From the NCBI GenBank assembly GCA_010093605.1, contig MU004190.1, positions 1,633,599-1,697,598 of the forward strand: a stretch of 64,000 nt of DNA, in the 5' to 3' direction. A model generated the notes under the pieces. The model was not told the DNA's origin, did not search any database, and was given only the letters and a program-made list of their open reading frames with translations. The position numbers were made by a program, and so were the translations under genes. The DNA comes from Lophium mytilinum (lineage: Eukaryota; Ascomycota; Dothideomycetes; Mytilinidiales; Mytilinidiaceae). Shown in pieces: positions 12,398 to 21,911 of this stretch; the stretch's first letter is position 1; each line of letters begins with the position of its first letter.

Positions 12398-12638
12398 CCA
12401 GCGTAGAGTAACAAACATCGCCCGGAGCTTGTTCAGCGGTCGCTTCTTGCTGGACTGAAGCAATGAGAGCTGGGTAAGAACCGTTCGCCAACAGTCCGGT
12501 GTCGAGCGACGCAGGATGGACCACAGCCGCCCGAGGGAGGACCTGGCGGGCAGGATTCGGCTTGGTAACCCGGGTCCGAGTAAGGTTGTAAACGTCGTGA
12601 TTGCCAGTCGCGGCGTAGGTGTCCTTGCTCGTACATCT
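12398..12638 (+). ncRNA. H/ACA-like RNA unit 1
   Basis: The first hairpin is closed by CCAGC/GCTGG. The unit ends GCTCGTACATCT, with an ACA (12633-12635) three nt before the proposed 3' end. The hinge is not a clear ANANNA, so this is one of the weaker units. Confidence 0.4.
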
Positions 12639-12842
12639 CTTGACCCTTCCAGCATTTGTTGTTACCGTTTTGCACATGTCTTTTTGTCCAAGCCTTCGCT
12701 AACTTCATCATCGTAAGGTCCGCTTCCCTCGGCGTCGAAGTTAGGACTGCTTCATGCTATTGCGTCTTAAGAATTGGTACGTTCAAGTCTTTCTTTCAAC
12801 TCTTGTCAGCCACTCTACCCTCCCAGCCCCTCCCATCGTACA

Positions 12843-13115
12843 GGCAAGGTACGGACACTCGAGCCTGGCTCTTTCATAGCCATGAAGCTCTCATGCCTCT
12901 TGCCGAGATCGAACAAACAAGTCGCCGCCATGGTTCCCTGTCCGATCATAGTTCGCCGCAACGCGGTTATTTAGTGTAGTATTGTGCCCCTCGGGGTTAT
13001 GAGCCGGGGCAGCGGCTGTTCTCTTCAACGGCGGCGACGACTGCGGGATAGTTACCCTGGCATCAGCGCTGCTCCGCATTCGATGGCGCCAGTAGGTGGT
13101 CCTAGTCAAACATCT
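12843..13115 (+). ncRNA. H/ACA-like RNA unit 2
   Basis: Hairpin 1: GGCAAG pairs with CTTGCC, with an inner TGGCT/AGCCA stem and apical CTTTCATAG. Hinge GAGATCGAAC. The 3' half has GTTACCCTGGCATCAGCGCT, matching the block shared with units 19-24. ACA at 13110-13112. Confidence 0.6.
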
Positions 13116-13506
13116 TTTGCTAATCTTTCTGCAGGCAGATTCCTCCCTTCGACTTCTCGCGGCACCTCCACAACCTGCTTCCTCCTCTCTTACAACCTCT
13201 TTCGAATGCCGAACGCGGTACGATCATTAGCACTACCTTCTTCTTTAGCCTCAAACGGTTTTTGGCATACGAGCGCGGCTCCTTGAGAACATTCCAAGTG
13301 TCTCCTACAAATACCAAGCACCTGTCGTCACTGGACGAGGAAATGAAAGCAACATGGCATAACATAATGGATGTGGAGTATTTGCGAGATTGAAAGTGTC
13401 TTCGACTTGTAGGTCGGCATCAAATCGAGTTCTGGGGTACTCGGAGCTACTGTCAAGATGGATTCGTCGTCCCCTCTCATTTCGCCATCTTTGGGTTTCA
13501 GCATCA

Positions 13507-13778
13507 GGCAAGAACAGTCGAACGATCTTGGCTTCCTCTTAGCGTGGTTCGAAGATTGCTTTCCAAGAACAAAAAGAAGTCGCCCTCTGGTTCCCGTTCG
13601 CTCGTAGGTCGCTGTCCCTACCTCTGTTGGTGGAGTGTTTGTCTGCAATATTGCGCTGGCGAGGCAGCCCGCGCCTGAAGACAGCTGTAAGAGGGCGACA
13701 GACGCCAAGATAGTCACCCCAGCATCAGCACTGCCTTGCATTTGATGGTGTTGGAAGGCGGTCTTGGCTCGGACATAT
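13507..13778 (+). ncRNA. H/ACA-like RNA unit 3
   Basis: Hairpin 1 has a strong inner TCGAAC/GTTCGA stem and apical CTTCCTCTTAG. The hinge AGAACA (13566-13571) fits ANANNA exactly. The 3' half resembles unit 2 (CAGCATCAGCACTGCCTTGC). It ends GCTCGGACATAT with ACA at 13773-13775. Confidence 0.65.
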
Positions 13779-13962
13779 TTCTTTCGGTTTGGCGATCTCT
13801 TCATCAAATGCACGATTGGTTTCGTGGTTGCTGACAGAAATGCAGACACTAGAGATCTGCTTCCTAGGTAACTGTCATCGGTTCTGTCACAAACCTCATC
13901 ATGGTAAGTTCTTTCCGCTTATTTTTTCCTCTCGTTTTTCCTCGACGATCGCCCTCTTCAAT

Positions 13963-14236
13963 CAGGCACTTCAGCCCACCGAGCCCGACTCTAGTAGCTC
14001 TCGCTCCGGGTATTGTAGGTCAAGATCAAACCAAATCGTCGTGCTCAGCGGGGTGTTGGAAGCAAGTAACCATGGGGCGCAGTCGCGGTCTTGGTCGGTT
14101 ACGCGTACTGGGGCAGAGCAGGGCCTTCCTAGATGGTCACAAGAGCACGTACGAGCGACGGATGAAGGGAGTACCACGGCTTCAGCTGCCTGCTCTGCTA
14201 GAATGGGGTCTGATGGGCGGCCCAACTCGTACATCT
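13963..14236 (+). ncRNA. H/ACA-like RNA unit 4
   Basis: Hinge AGATCA (14023-14028), a 3' half with AGTACCACGGCTTCAGCTGC as in units 2 and 3, and the end ACTCGTACATCT (ACA 14231-14233). The first hairpin is less clear, so the start is approximate. Confidence 0.45.
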
Positions 14237-14570
14237 TTCTCTTTCTGCGATCTCCTTGGCTCTTTTCGATGGGTTCCAGTCGTCCTTGACTTTTGCTAAC
14301 GATTCTTGCAAAAGCACTCCTTCGGGCTATCGGCCTGGATTGCGACTTCCTCAGCACAATTTCCACCTCCTCTCCCAGTTGTGTAGTCTTGTAAGCCTCT
14401 TTCTCATTTCTCTCTTCCACTCCCTCCCATTTTTCTATTGACGTGAATTCGACTTGCTAACTTTGCCAAAGATAATTGCCATTCGAACCTTGCTCTGTGG
14501 CTGAGATCCTGCATATTGTCAGCGCAACTACTGCAGGTACGTTTTTCAGTCTTCTTCTCCTTCCCATTTC

Positions 14571-14644
14571 CCACTGTGATGGTCGTCTTTAAACACCGTG
14601 GTTCTGCCGAGGCTTGATGATATATACACATCTTTCTGAGACCC
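14571..14644 (+). ncRNA. C/D-box snoRNA candidate 1 (intronic)
   Basis: It lies in the intron 14537-14708. Box C-like GTGATGG (14576-14582), degenerate D' (CCGA, 14607-14610), C' TTGATGA (14614-14620) and D CTGA (14636-14639). It aligns with candidate 2 through GAGGCTTGATGA and TTTCTGAGACC, so the two are duplicates. Box C and the terminal stem are weaker here. Confidence 0.5.
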
Positions 14645-14786
14645 GAATCTCTCCGCTATCTCGATTGCAAGCTTTCGAGTGATCAACTAGCTAACTTCTC
14701 ATCAGCAGTGACGACCAGGTAAATATAGGGATGCCCTCAATCCACTACAAGTACGTTCTCCGATCTCTTTTGCTCTTTCCCAACAT

Positions 14787-14860
14787 CCGGAAATGATGAT
14801 TTTGTATATTGAAATTTCTCATGCTGAGGCCTGATGACACACACTACTTTCTGAGACCGG
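14787..14860 (+). ncRNA. C/D-box snoRNA candidate 2 (intronic)
   Basis: This is the best C/D unit: box C ATGATGA (14793-14799), D' CTGA (14824-14827), C' TGATGA (14832-14837) and D CTGA (14851-14854), in correct order. A CCGG/CCGG terminal stem brackets C and D. It is inside intron 14751-14925 (GTACGT donor, CTAAC branch, CCAG acceptor). Possible guide segments lie directly upstream of D' (ATTGAAATTTCTCATG) and D (CACACACTACTTT). Targets cannot be assigned by eye. Confidence 0.75.
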
Positions 14861-15084
14861 ACTTGTCGCTCATTTTCATTTGCTGCTCTTTGAATGAAGA
14901 TCCCGCTAACTCTTGAAAAAACCAGGAATCATCATTCCTTGTGAGGTGGCTGTGGGCCAATTCTTCTTTACCTCTGCACTGTTTCACCCATCGTGACGGT
15001 GGGCAGAGTCTCGGAGGGACTCAAGTCTACCGCAGGTACGTTTATTGACCGTTTTGCTTTCTTCATTCTCCCATTCTCCCATCC

Positions 15085-15150
15085 TCCAACTATGATGATT
15101 CTTCGAGGCTGTTGCTGAAACATGATGATTCTCGATTCTCTGAACCTGCG
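15085..15150 (+). ncRNA. C/D-box snoRNA candidate 3 (intronic)
   Basis: Box C ATGATGA (15092-15098), D' CTGA (15115-15118), C' ATGATGA (15122-15128), D CTGA (15140-15143), after a GTACGT donor at 15036. All four boxes match consensus. The terminal stem is weak by eye, and the acceptor is uncertain (TTCCAG near 15172 or TTAG near 15213). Confidence 0.65.
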
Positions 15151-15357
15151 ATTCTGCGACCTACTTTTCCAGACAATCTTTGCGCGGTCTTGGGCTAATG
15201 CGTGAGAAGTTAGGGATCTTGACATTCGACATCTTTGAAATGTGTGCGCTTTCGCTCTTTTGTCGACTGCATTTAAATGGTACATGGCATATCCTCTCCG
15301 ATGGCACCTTCTCCACCCATTCCACTCCATCCGATATCTCCGGTGCTCTCCAGAAAA

Positions 15358-15618
15358 CGGCATCGCACCGTCGATCGTGGTCGGCTTCTCCATAGCCTTC
15401 TACAGGCCAGGGTGCCGGAGATCAACGAAAGGCTGCGTAGGTAGTAGAAGAGGACCGGTCGCGAGATTCGTTTCTCAGCAGAGCCCGTCGGACCTGCGCG
15501 CGGTCGTGACGCTGGAGCAATACCTTCATTCAGGGTTTAAAACTAAGGATGATCATGCACCCTCCCATGGATGAATCGAGAAGATTTACCCTGCCGGTGG
15601 CTCCAAGCTCATACATCT
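15358..15618 (+). ncRNA. H/ACA-like RNA unit 5
   Basis: CGGCA/TGCCG closing stem, apical GGCTTCTCCATAGCC, hinge AGATCA (15419-15424), internal GTGACGCTGGAGCAATACC and end AGCTCATACATCT (ACA 15613-15615). Confidence 0.65.
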
Positions 15619-15885
15619 CCCTTTTTTTTGTCAAGATTTCTCTCATTTCGCCCACTTCGATTGGCGTCTCTTCGAACATTGACAGACAATGACACTAACC
15701 ACACAATAGTACGTCTTTACCGACAGTGCTCTCCGGGAATCTTCGAAAAGCTGAATGTGAACATCGAGGATGAGGATTATGGTATCAATATCGACCTCTT
15801 GGCCCTCTGAATCCGCTTTGCTTCTCTTCTTCTCCCTTTCCGATAAATCATTCCTTCCTCCTCTGACCACTAGGCCGCATTTGCA

Positions 15886-16162
15886 GGCACGCCCGTATCA
15901 CACCGAAGCAGCTTCCTCATAGCCTTCTTCACGTGGGGCGTGCCGAGATCAAATTTGTCGCATGCAGTGGCGACGGGTCGACTACTCGAATGATTGGGAC
16001 AGCAGGCCATGACGAGGTTCGTAAGGAGCCCTGAGCCCTGCATGTTGACGTGACGCTGGGGCTTACTACGTCTCCCCTGCTGCTGTGGAGATCTGGAATG
16101 GCAAAAGAGAAGATGTTGCAAACCGCCACCAGTATTAGTTGGTCGCCTCAGCTCATACATAT
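15886..16162 (+). ncRNA. H/ACA-like RNA unit 6
   Basis: A perfect 8-bp stem, GGCACGCC (15886-15893) with GGCGTGCC (15937-15944), and apical AGCTTCCTCATAGC. Hinge AGATCA (15946-15951) fits ANANNA. Second hairpin base GGCGAC/GTCGCC. ACA at 16157-16159. One of the cleanest units. Confidence 0.7.
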
Positions 16163-16323
16163 TTTCAAGGTTGGTTACTCTTCTTAGTGCTTTGATCCAA
16201 GCTTATCTTCCCTTCTTCTTTCTTTTCTTCTTCTTTTTGTTTCCTAGAGTATACGCCCAAGAATCAATCTTTTCCCGTTTCTTTCTCTTCTTGGGCAGTT
16301 GAATTCCCTCATTGAGATGCTCA

Positions 16324-16613
16324 GACACCGCCTTTACTCCGAACCCAGCTTCCTCCTCATAGCTCCGTTCCAGTAAACGGTGCCAAGATGGAGCTAGTCG
16401 CTCACAGTGGCACGCGGTCGACGATGGCATCGGAGCGGGAAGTAGGCCTAGGGTGTTTTGTCTGTCGGCCCCGAGACTTAGAGCTTCGTAAGAGCCTTCC
16501 ATGCCCTGTGAGTCGACGTGACGCCAGATGCTACCGCACCTTCCCTACTCTTCGTGGAGGCCTACCTGTTTCAGTTCACTTCACGGTAAGACGGGCTTCT
16601 GGCTCATACATCC
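16324..16613 (+). ncRNA. H/ACA-like RNA unit 7
   Basis: CACCG/CGGTG closing stem extended by TTTAC/GTAAA, apical AGCTTCCTCCTCATAGCT, hinge AAGATGGAG, end GGCTCATACATCC (ACA 16608-16610). It is a close relative of units 8 and 9 (shared GAAGTAGGCCTAGG, ACTTAGAGCTTCGTA and GACGTGACGCCAGA). Confidence 0.65.
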
Positions 16614-16666
16614 TTTCGCGTGTTTTCCTCTTTCTTCTCATGTCTCTTCTAGAGGTGATGTGCTCA

Positions 16667-16951
16667 GACACCGCCGCACTCCCGAACCCAGCTTCCTCAT
16701 AGCTCCGTTCAAGTGGGCGGTGCCAAGATGGAGCTAGTCATTCGCAGCGGCGCAGGGTCGATGATGGTCTCGGAGCGGGAGGTAGGCCTAGGGGTTTGCC
16801 TAGCGACCCTAAGACTCAGAGCTTCGTAAGAGCCCCAGTGGCCCTGTGAGTTGACGTGACGCCAGATGATACCACACCTTCCCTACTCGCTGTGGAGGCG
16901 TGAGCGAGTAAACGTCACAATTAAGCAACTGGTATTCTGGCTCATACATCT
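16667..16951 (+). ncRNA. H/ACA-like RNA unit 8
   Basis: Stem CACCGCC/GGCGGTG, apical AGCTTCCTCATAGCT, hinge AAGATGGAG, end GGCTCATACATCT (ACA 16946-16948). Tandem duplicate of units 7 and 9. Confidence 0.65.
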
Positions 16952-17017
16952 TTCCGCCTCTCTCTCTCTTTCTCTCTCTCTTTTTCTTCTCATGTGACTT
17001 CCAGTGGTCATGTGCTC

Positions 17018-17298
17018 GGCACCGCCTCACTCCCGAACCCAGCTTTTCATAGCTCCGTTCAGATGCGCGGCGCCAAAATTGATCTAGTCGCTTGCAGTGG
17101 CACGGGATCGACGATGGCATCAGAGCGGGAAGTAGGCCTAGGGAGTTCTGAAAGTCGCCCGAGACTTAGAGCTTCGTATGGAATTCCAGTTGCCCTGTGA
17201 GTTGACGTGACGCCAGAAGCTACCACACCTTCCCTGCTCTTTGTGGAGGCGTGAGCAATGTTTACCCACCGGCAAGTGGTATTCTGGCTCATACATAC
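17018..17298 (+). ncRNA. H/ACA-like RNA unit 9
   Basis: GGCACCGC/GCGGCGCC stem with one mismatch, apical AGCTTTTCATAGCT, hinge AAAATTGATC, end GGCTCATACATAC (ACA 17293-17295). Tandem duplicate of units 7 and 8. Confidence 0.65.
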
Positions 17299-17507
17299 TA
17301 CAACACCGATTCGATCTTGGAGAGAACCCGTTTTCGGATCTGCCGTTGGTGAGTTTGTGGGGTTTTCTTGGACGAGCGGGCCTGACTTCGTATCTAGGTC
17401 GTATCAACATCACACGAATGTCTGATGTTGGGTGATAGCTGCGTGTTTCTCGTTCATGTTCTCTTTCTTACGCCGTTCTTGCTCGGCAAGACATCTCGTT
17501 CACAGCT

Positions 17508-17633
17508 TGACGTATTCGGCAGTCAGGCGTGGTCGACGCTACTTCCTCATAGCCGCGGCGTGGGCAATCCTCAGACTCTTGGTACCACCGTGCAGAATCC
17601 CTGGCCTTGTGGGTAACCTAGATGCTCACATTC
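17508..17633 (+). ncRNA. H/ACA-like RNA unit 10 (degenerate or partial)
   Basis: It keeps the apical CTACTTCCTCATAG block and the ending GATGCTCACATTC (ACA 17628-17630), but the GGCAC-type closing stem and hinge are not evident. It may be a decayed copy. Confidence 0.3.
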
Positions 17634-17765
17634 CGTCGCCCCGAGAACGACTGGAAAGGCCAGCAGCTGGACTCGGAGAACAACGCTGGACTGATGAGTA
17701 AGTTTTCCAAACTCTTCCTTTCCATCCCCTTCATTCTTTTCACGCCCTAAATCGTCTCAAACCCC

Positions 17766-17949
17766 GGCACCGCCATCTCTATACGCCGACTACCCAATAG
17801 TCGTGCGCCGGCTGGCGGTGCCAAGAGGAAAACCATCGGCCTGCGTTGTACTTGACCATTGCCGCAGTGGCTGCGTTCTCTTGACGCGCAAGACCATGAC
17901 GCTGGCCTAACCCAACTCCCCTGCACCGCAAGGCCCAGCTCAAACATCT
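17766..17949 (+). ncRNA. H/ACA-like RNA unit 11
   Basis: A compact 184-nt form. Perfect 9-bp stem GGCACCGCC/GGCGGTGCC, apical GACTACCCAATAGTC, hinge AGAGGA (ANANNA). Second hairpin base GGCCTGCG paired with CGCAAGGCC. Ends AGCTCAAACATCT (ACA 17944-17946). Near-identical to unit 12. It follows a GTAAGT donor at 17698 and precedes CTGAC plus a CCAG acceptor near 18020. Confidence 0.7.
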
Positions 17950-18052
17950 TTCTTCCTGTGGGCTTTCCATTGCTTCATCCTGAAAGTTTGACGGAGAGAC
18001 TGACTCAAAAGCAAATCCAGATTCTTGAATGTTTCTATTTTTCTGGAATCCT

Positions 18053-18236
18053 GGCACCGCCGTCTCTATGCGCCGACTTCCTCATAGTCGTGTGCCGGCT
18101 GGTGGTGCCAAGAGCGAAACCATCGGCCTGCGTTGTACTTGACAATTGCCGCAGTGGCTGCGATCTCTTGACGCGCAGGACCGTGACGCTGGCCTAACCC
18201 AACTCCCCTGCACCGCAAGGCCCAGCTCAAACATAT
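18053..18236 (+). ncRNA. H/ACA-like RNA unit 12
   Basis: A 184-nt duplicate of unit 11. The closing stem is kept through a G-U pair (GGCACCGCC/GGTGGTGCC). Apical GACTTCCTCATAGTC, hinge AAGAGCGAAACC, end AGCTCAAACATAT (ACA 18231-18233). Confidence 0.7.
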
Positions 18237-18444
18237 CGACTCTCTAGGAATTTTCACTGCTTAAGTATAAGAGCAGGCAGAGAGACAAACTTAATACTAG
18301 GTCCTGATGAAAAGGCGATTGAAGGTCCTCTCAAAGTCTCACACAGCTAAGCAAGTTTTCTCTTCTTCAGCTCCACAGCTCCACAGCCCACTCAACTTCT
18401 CGACATCCGGTTCTGCGCGTCAAGACGAACTCTTCCAACATCCG

Positions 18445-18670
18445 GCCCCATTCTCTTCATCCGAGCCGGCTTCTTCATAGTCGTGCTTTCGATAGCGGGG
18501 CGAAGAGTGAACTGTATCGTGGTTGATGTCCGACGTGTTTCTGGCTGGCGTCTGAGACATCTTCCCGTGCAGGTCTACCGACGCTGAGCACTACCTCGAC
18601 TCCGACTAGATGGAGAATGGAGCTGACGCACTTGTGGCAGCGGTCAAATGGACGCTCAGCTCAGACATCT
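18445..18670 (+). ncRNA. H/ACA-like RNA unit 13
   Basis: GCCCC/GGGGC stem, apical GGCTTCTTCATAGTC, hinge AAGAGTGAAC, internal CTACCTCGACTCCGACTAG and GAATGGAG, end AGCTCAGACATCT (ACA 18665-18667). Confidence 0.6.
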
Positions 18671-18875
18671 TTACTACCCACCCTTGTTTACATCTTCGAA
18701 ACGACGGAATAGCGAAGCTGACAGTTGTTGTAGGTTTTAGGACGCAAAACCAAGTGTTCAGGTCTTGGAGCAGATCTTCGAGAGCTAGCTCTGAGGGGAG
18801 CGCAGCATGGAGTCCCATTTGATGTAAGCTTTCCTGCATCTTGTCTTTCTCCTTCGTCAAGAACCACCCCATGTC

Positions 18876-19107
18876 GGCACCGCTCCCTCCCTCCGAGTCG
18901 ACTTCCTCGTAGTCGCATGCTCTCGGGAAGCGGTGCCAAAACTGATTTCCGACCTGCGTTGTGGAGCGGGCCACCGCCATGCGGTTCTCAAGAGCCTTTT
19001 ATCCCTCGTGGTGTCTATGACGCTGGTGCAATACCCGACTCCGGATGTAATCAATGGAGAATCGGACTTGAGTTAAAGTGTATTATGGACGCCCAGCTCA
19101 CACATCT
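18876..19107 (+). ncRNA. H/ACA-like RNA unit 14
   Basis: GGCACCGCT/AGCGGTGCC stem, apical GACTTCCTCGTAGTC, internal GACGCTGGTGCAATACCCGA and ATCAATGGAG, end GCCCAGCTCACACATCTC (ACA 19102-19104). It follows a GTAAGC donor at 18824. Confidence 0.65.
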
Positions 19108-19290
19108 CTCTTTTCTAGGCATAGCTGCTTCTTCAGGGCTCAGGGATAGAAGTCGGGAGGCTGACAAGGTGAGTAGGCTCTGGTAATTCGTTGCAGCCCG
19201 AAAGCAGTGTAAGTCTTCCTCCGTCTCTTCCAATTCCTCGGCGTGGCTATCTTTCCATTTCCTCTTCAAAATCCAATCTTCACGTCCCTC

Positions 19291-19534
19291 GGCACCGCTT
19301 CCTCACAGCCGTTTTACTCATAGCCGTGTTCGCTCGGAGCGGAGCCAAGATTGAGAAGCTTCTCGCGTTGTGGCGGAGGGTCGCCTCGCAGAAGAAACTT
19401 GCGTGGAGCCGGAACCCTCTTGGCCCTCGCAGCGAACTTGACGCTGGTGCATGAACCCGACTCCAGAGATGATCCATGAAGTATCGGAATCTTATCTTAC
19501 GGCCTCCAACGATGGACGCCCAGCTCAGACATCT
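19291..19534 (+). ncRNA. H/ACA-like RNA unit 15
   Basis: GGCACCGCT stem pairing with AGCGGAGCC (one mismatch), apical TTTTACTCATAGC, hinge AAGATTGAG, internal TTGACGCTGGTGCATGAACC, end GCCCAGCTCAGACATCTT (ACA 19529-19531). It lies between a GTAAGT donor (19209) and CTGAC (19578-19582). Confidence 0.65.
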
Positions 19535-19742
19535 TCCATCAATCCTCGCCCTTTGCGAAAAGAGTGATGAGCTCAAGCTGACGAGGAGAAGAGGTTCCGA
19601 GGTTCCGATGAGCGTGTGATGAGAGATAGGATACTCCGCTGGTCGGCAACGATGCTCTTGCAAAGACACAGGTGAGCCGAATTTCTTGCGCATCTTCAAA
19701 CGCATCTTCTACCCAACCGCACCTTTTTTTTCCAACGCTTCC

Positions 19743-20010
19743 GGCACTGCCAATATTCCGAGCCAGCTTCCACATAGCTATGCTCTCAATGGCAGCGCCA
19801 AGATTGATATTGTCATCGTGTGTGGCGGAGAGCTCCACTAGCTAGCTACTAGTTGGAGGCTCTCTTACCCCTCACGATGATGTGACGCTGAGGCAAGTTC
19901 CACGACTCCGATAGCACGACCAATGGTCGAGAACTGCACTAGCTATCATATCAATGGAGGATCGTGATATTGATGCGCATGGCCCCCTGGACGCCCAGAC
20001 TCATACATAT
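19743..20010 (+). ncRNA. H/ACA-like RNA unit 16
   Basis: It sits in intron 19672-20053 (GTGAGC, CTGAC, CAG). Stem GGCACTGCCA with TGGCAGCGCC (19790-19799), apical AGCTTCCACATAGCT, hinge AAGATTGATA, internal CACGACTCCGATAGCA and ATCAATGGAGGATCG, end CAGACTCATACATAT (ACA 20005-20007). Confidence 0.7.
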
Positions 20011-20120
20011 TCTACCGGTGCAACTTTCAGACTGAAGCTGACGACTCGAGCAGAAACCTCACGCGCAAAGTAACTATTCCCATCTCTTTTCTTACTCTCA
20101 ACCACTCTCCTTCGACCTTA

Positions 20121-20380
20121 GGCACTGTCAACATTCTGAGCCAGCTTCCTCATAGCTATGCTCTCAATGGCAGTGCCAAGATCAATGTTATCATCGTGTG
20201 TGGCGGAGAGCTCCACTAGCTACTAGCTGGAGGCTCTCTTACCCCTCACGATGATGTGACGCTGAGGCAAGTTCCGCGACTCCGATAGCATCGACCTTGG
20301 TCGAAGAGTGGCTAGCTATCATCAAATGGAGGATCGGGAAAGAAGATTTGCATACCATGGACGCCCAGACTCATACATAT
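20121..20380 (+). ncRNA. H/ACA-like RNA unit 17
   Basis: It sits in intron 20070-20424. Stem GGCACTGTCA with TGGCAGTGCC (20168-20177), apical AGCTTCCTCATAGCT, hinge AGATCA. The 3' hairpin base GTGTGGCG pairs with CGCCCAGAC. ACA at 20375-20377. It differs from units 16 and 18 by pair-preserving changes. Confidence 0.75.
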
Positions 20381-20510
20381 TCCGCCAGTGCAACCTTTTA
20401 CGTTGAAGCTGACGAATGAAGCAGAACTCCATTGCGCACCGTAGCAATGCTCCCAAAGTATGTATCCCCTTCTCTTTTCGTTCTCTTCCAGCCTCTTTTC
20501 TGAGCCTTTC

Positions 20511-20774
20511 GGCACTGTCAACATCCGAGCCAGCTTCCTCGTAGCTATGCTCTCAATGACGGTGCCAAGATCAAAAGATATTACACGCGTGTGGCGGAGG
20601 AGCTCCACTAGGTGGAAACCGTCTTAGCCCTCGCGGTGATGTGACGCTGAGGCAAGTACCCCGACTCCGATAGCAGAGACCCTGTCCGAAATGAAACAAC
20701 AAATAGCTATCAAATGGAGGATCGGGCGACCCAAGGAGGTCAGGATTTTCATGGACGCCCAGACTCATACATAT
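20511..20774 (+). ncRNA. H/ACA-like RNA unit 18
   Basis: It sits in intron 20458-20836. Stem GGCACTGTCA with TGACGGTGCC (20557-20566), inner GAGC/GCTC and AGC/GCT pairs around TTCCTCGTA, leaving an asymmetric internal loop like a pseudouridylation pocket. Hinge AGATCA, 3' hairpin base GTGTGGCG/CGCCCAGAC, ACA at 20769-20771. Confidence 0.75.
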
Positions 20775-21447
20775 CCCATCAATGCAACTGCTTTTGCAGA
20801 TCATAAAGACAACGTTGGAGCTGACGAATCGAGCAGAAATCCAGATGCTGAAGACAGTGGCAGTTCGGGGAGCGTTTCGCCTTCTTCGCTTCTCCTGAAA
20901 GGTTTTTGTTCTCTCCGGAATACCCGTTCGGCGCGCTCCACACCGCCGATGCGGCGTTCTTGTCACGGCTCAGATGCCATGAAAAGGATACGAGTGGACT
21001 CTTCAGCCTACATTGAGGCGTCCATTGAGCTAATGAGTATGTTTCAACTCGACGAATAGGTTGCGAATGGGTGCTGACTTTTCGTACTCTGTATTTAGAG
21101 AGACGGTATCTGGAGCCAAGAAGGAAGGTAGGTGCAGGTGCGCGATGAGAAGTTGCTTGCCGGTTTGGACGCTTGCTGATCTGAAAGCGTAGGAAGCAAT
21201 CAGTAGCACTGTCAACAAACATTTTCATGCCCCCAGTCACTGCGATCCAGCTCGGCATTCCAGGCTCTTTCAAGACTCTTTTTCTGTCTCAAATACCTTT
21301 TGTCCTGGAGCTTAGTCGATTTTCGTCGATGGCTCGTCTTTCCACTCGAATTTCACCACCGCGGTACCCTAGCACCATCGTGGCACCGTTCAATGACCTC
21401 AATCTACTCATGGCAATATCTACCATGATCAAGCTACTGGTTCCAAC

Positions 21448-21751
21448 GGCACGCGCAGCCGAGAATGTCGGCTCCGGCAATGGCAGCTTCGACTTGTGCA
21501 CGCCAAGATTGATAACATCGTTCTCGCTAGTGGGTCGCCTCTCTCGGGAGGTGGGCGTCTCTCGAGAGGAAGGTTGGATTAAACATAAAATCGATGTCAC
21601 GCGCCCCCGTTCGAGGGCCACCTCATGCACGGGGGTGTAAAACGCAGCCGTAATCGGAAAAAAGCGAGACCGAGCGGGATTTGAAGTTACCACGTCTTCA
21701 GCACTGCATCGGCTTGATGGAGACGGTGAAGGTATTCTGACCCGTACATAT
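21448..21751 (+). ncRNA. H/ACA-like RNA unit 19 (second subfamily)
   Basis: GGCACGCGC start, GGCTCCGGCAATGGC apical part, CACGCC closing arm, hinge AAGATTGATAACA (contains ATAACA). The subfamily block GGGATTTGAAGTTACCACG is present. Ends TGACCCGTACATAT (ACA 21746-21748). A GTGAGT donor follows at 21860. Confidence 0.65.
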
Positions 21752-21911
21752 TCTTTCGGTCGCAAGCTGCATAGCCAGCCTAGTCTGGAGCTTCGAGACC
21801 AGATCACGAAGGGGCTGTATGAAGTAGATGAAGAAAGAGCTGGAGGATCAAAAGTTCTGGTGAGTGTTGGTTTCAGCCTCCCCGTCATGGATTCCCTCCA
21901 AATCGGACCAC

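Noticed and set aside
17779-18257. repeated minus-strand peptides containing LSWALRCRGVGLGQRHG
   Set aside because: Shadow translation of the duplicated units 11 and 12; changes between copies preserve RNA pairing, not codons.
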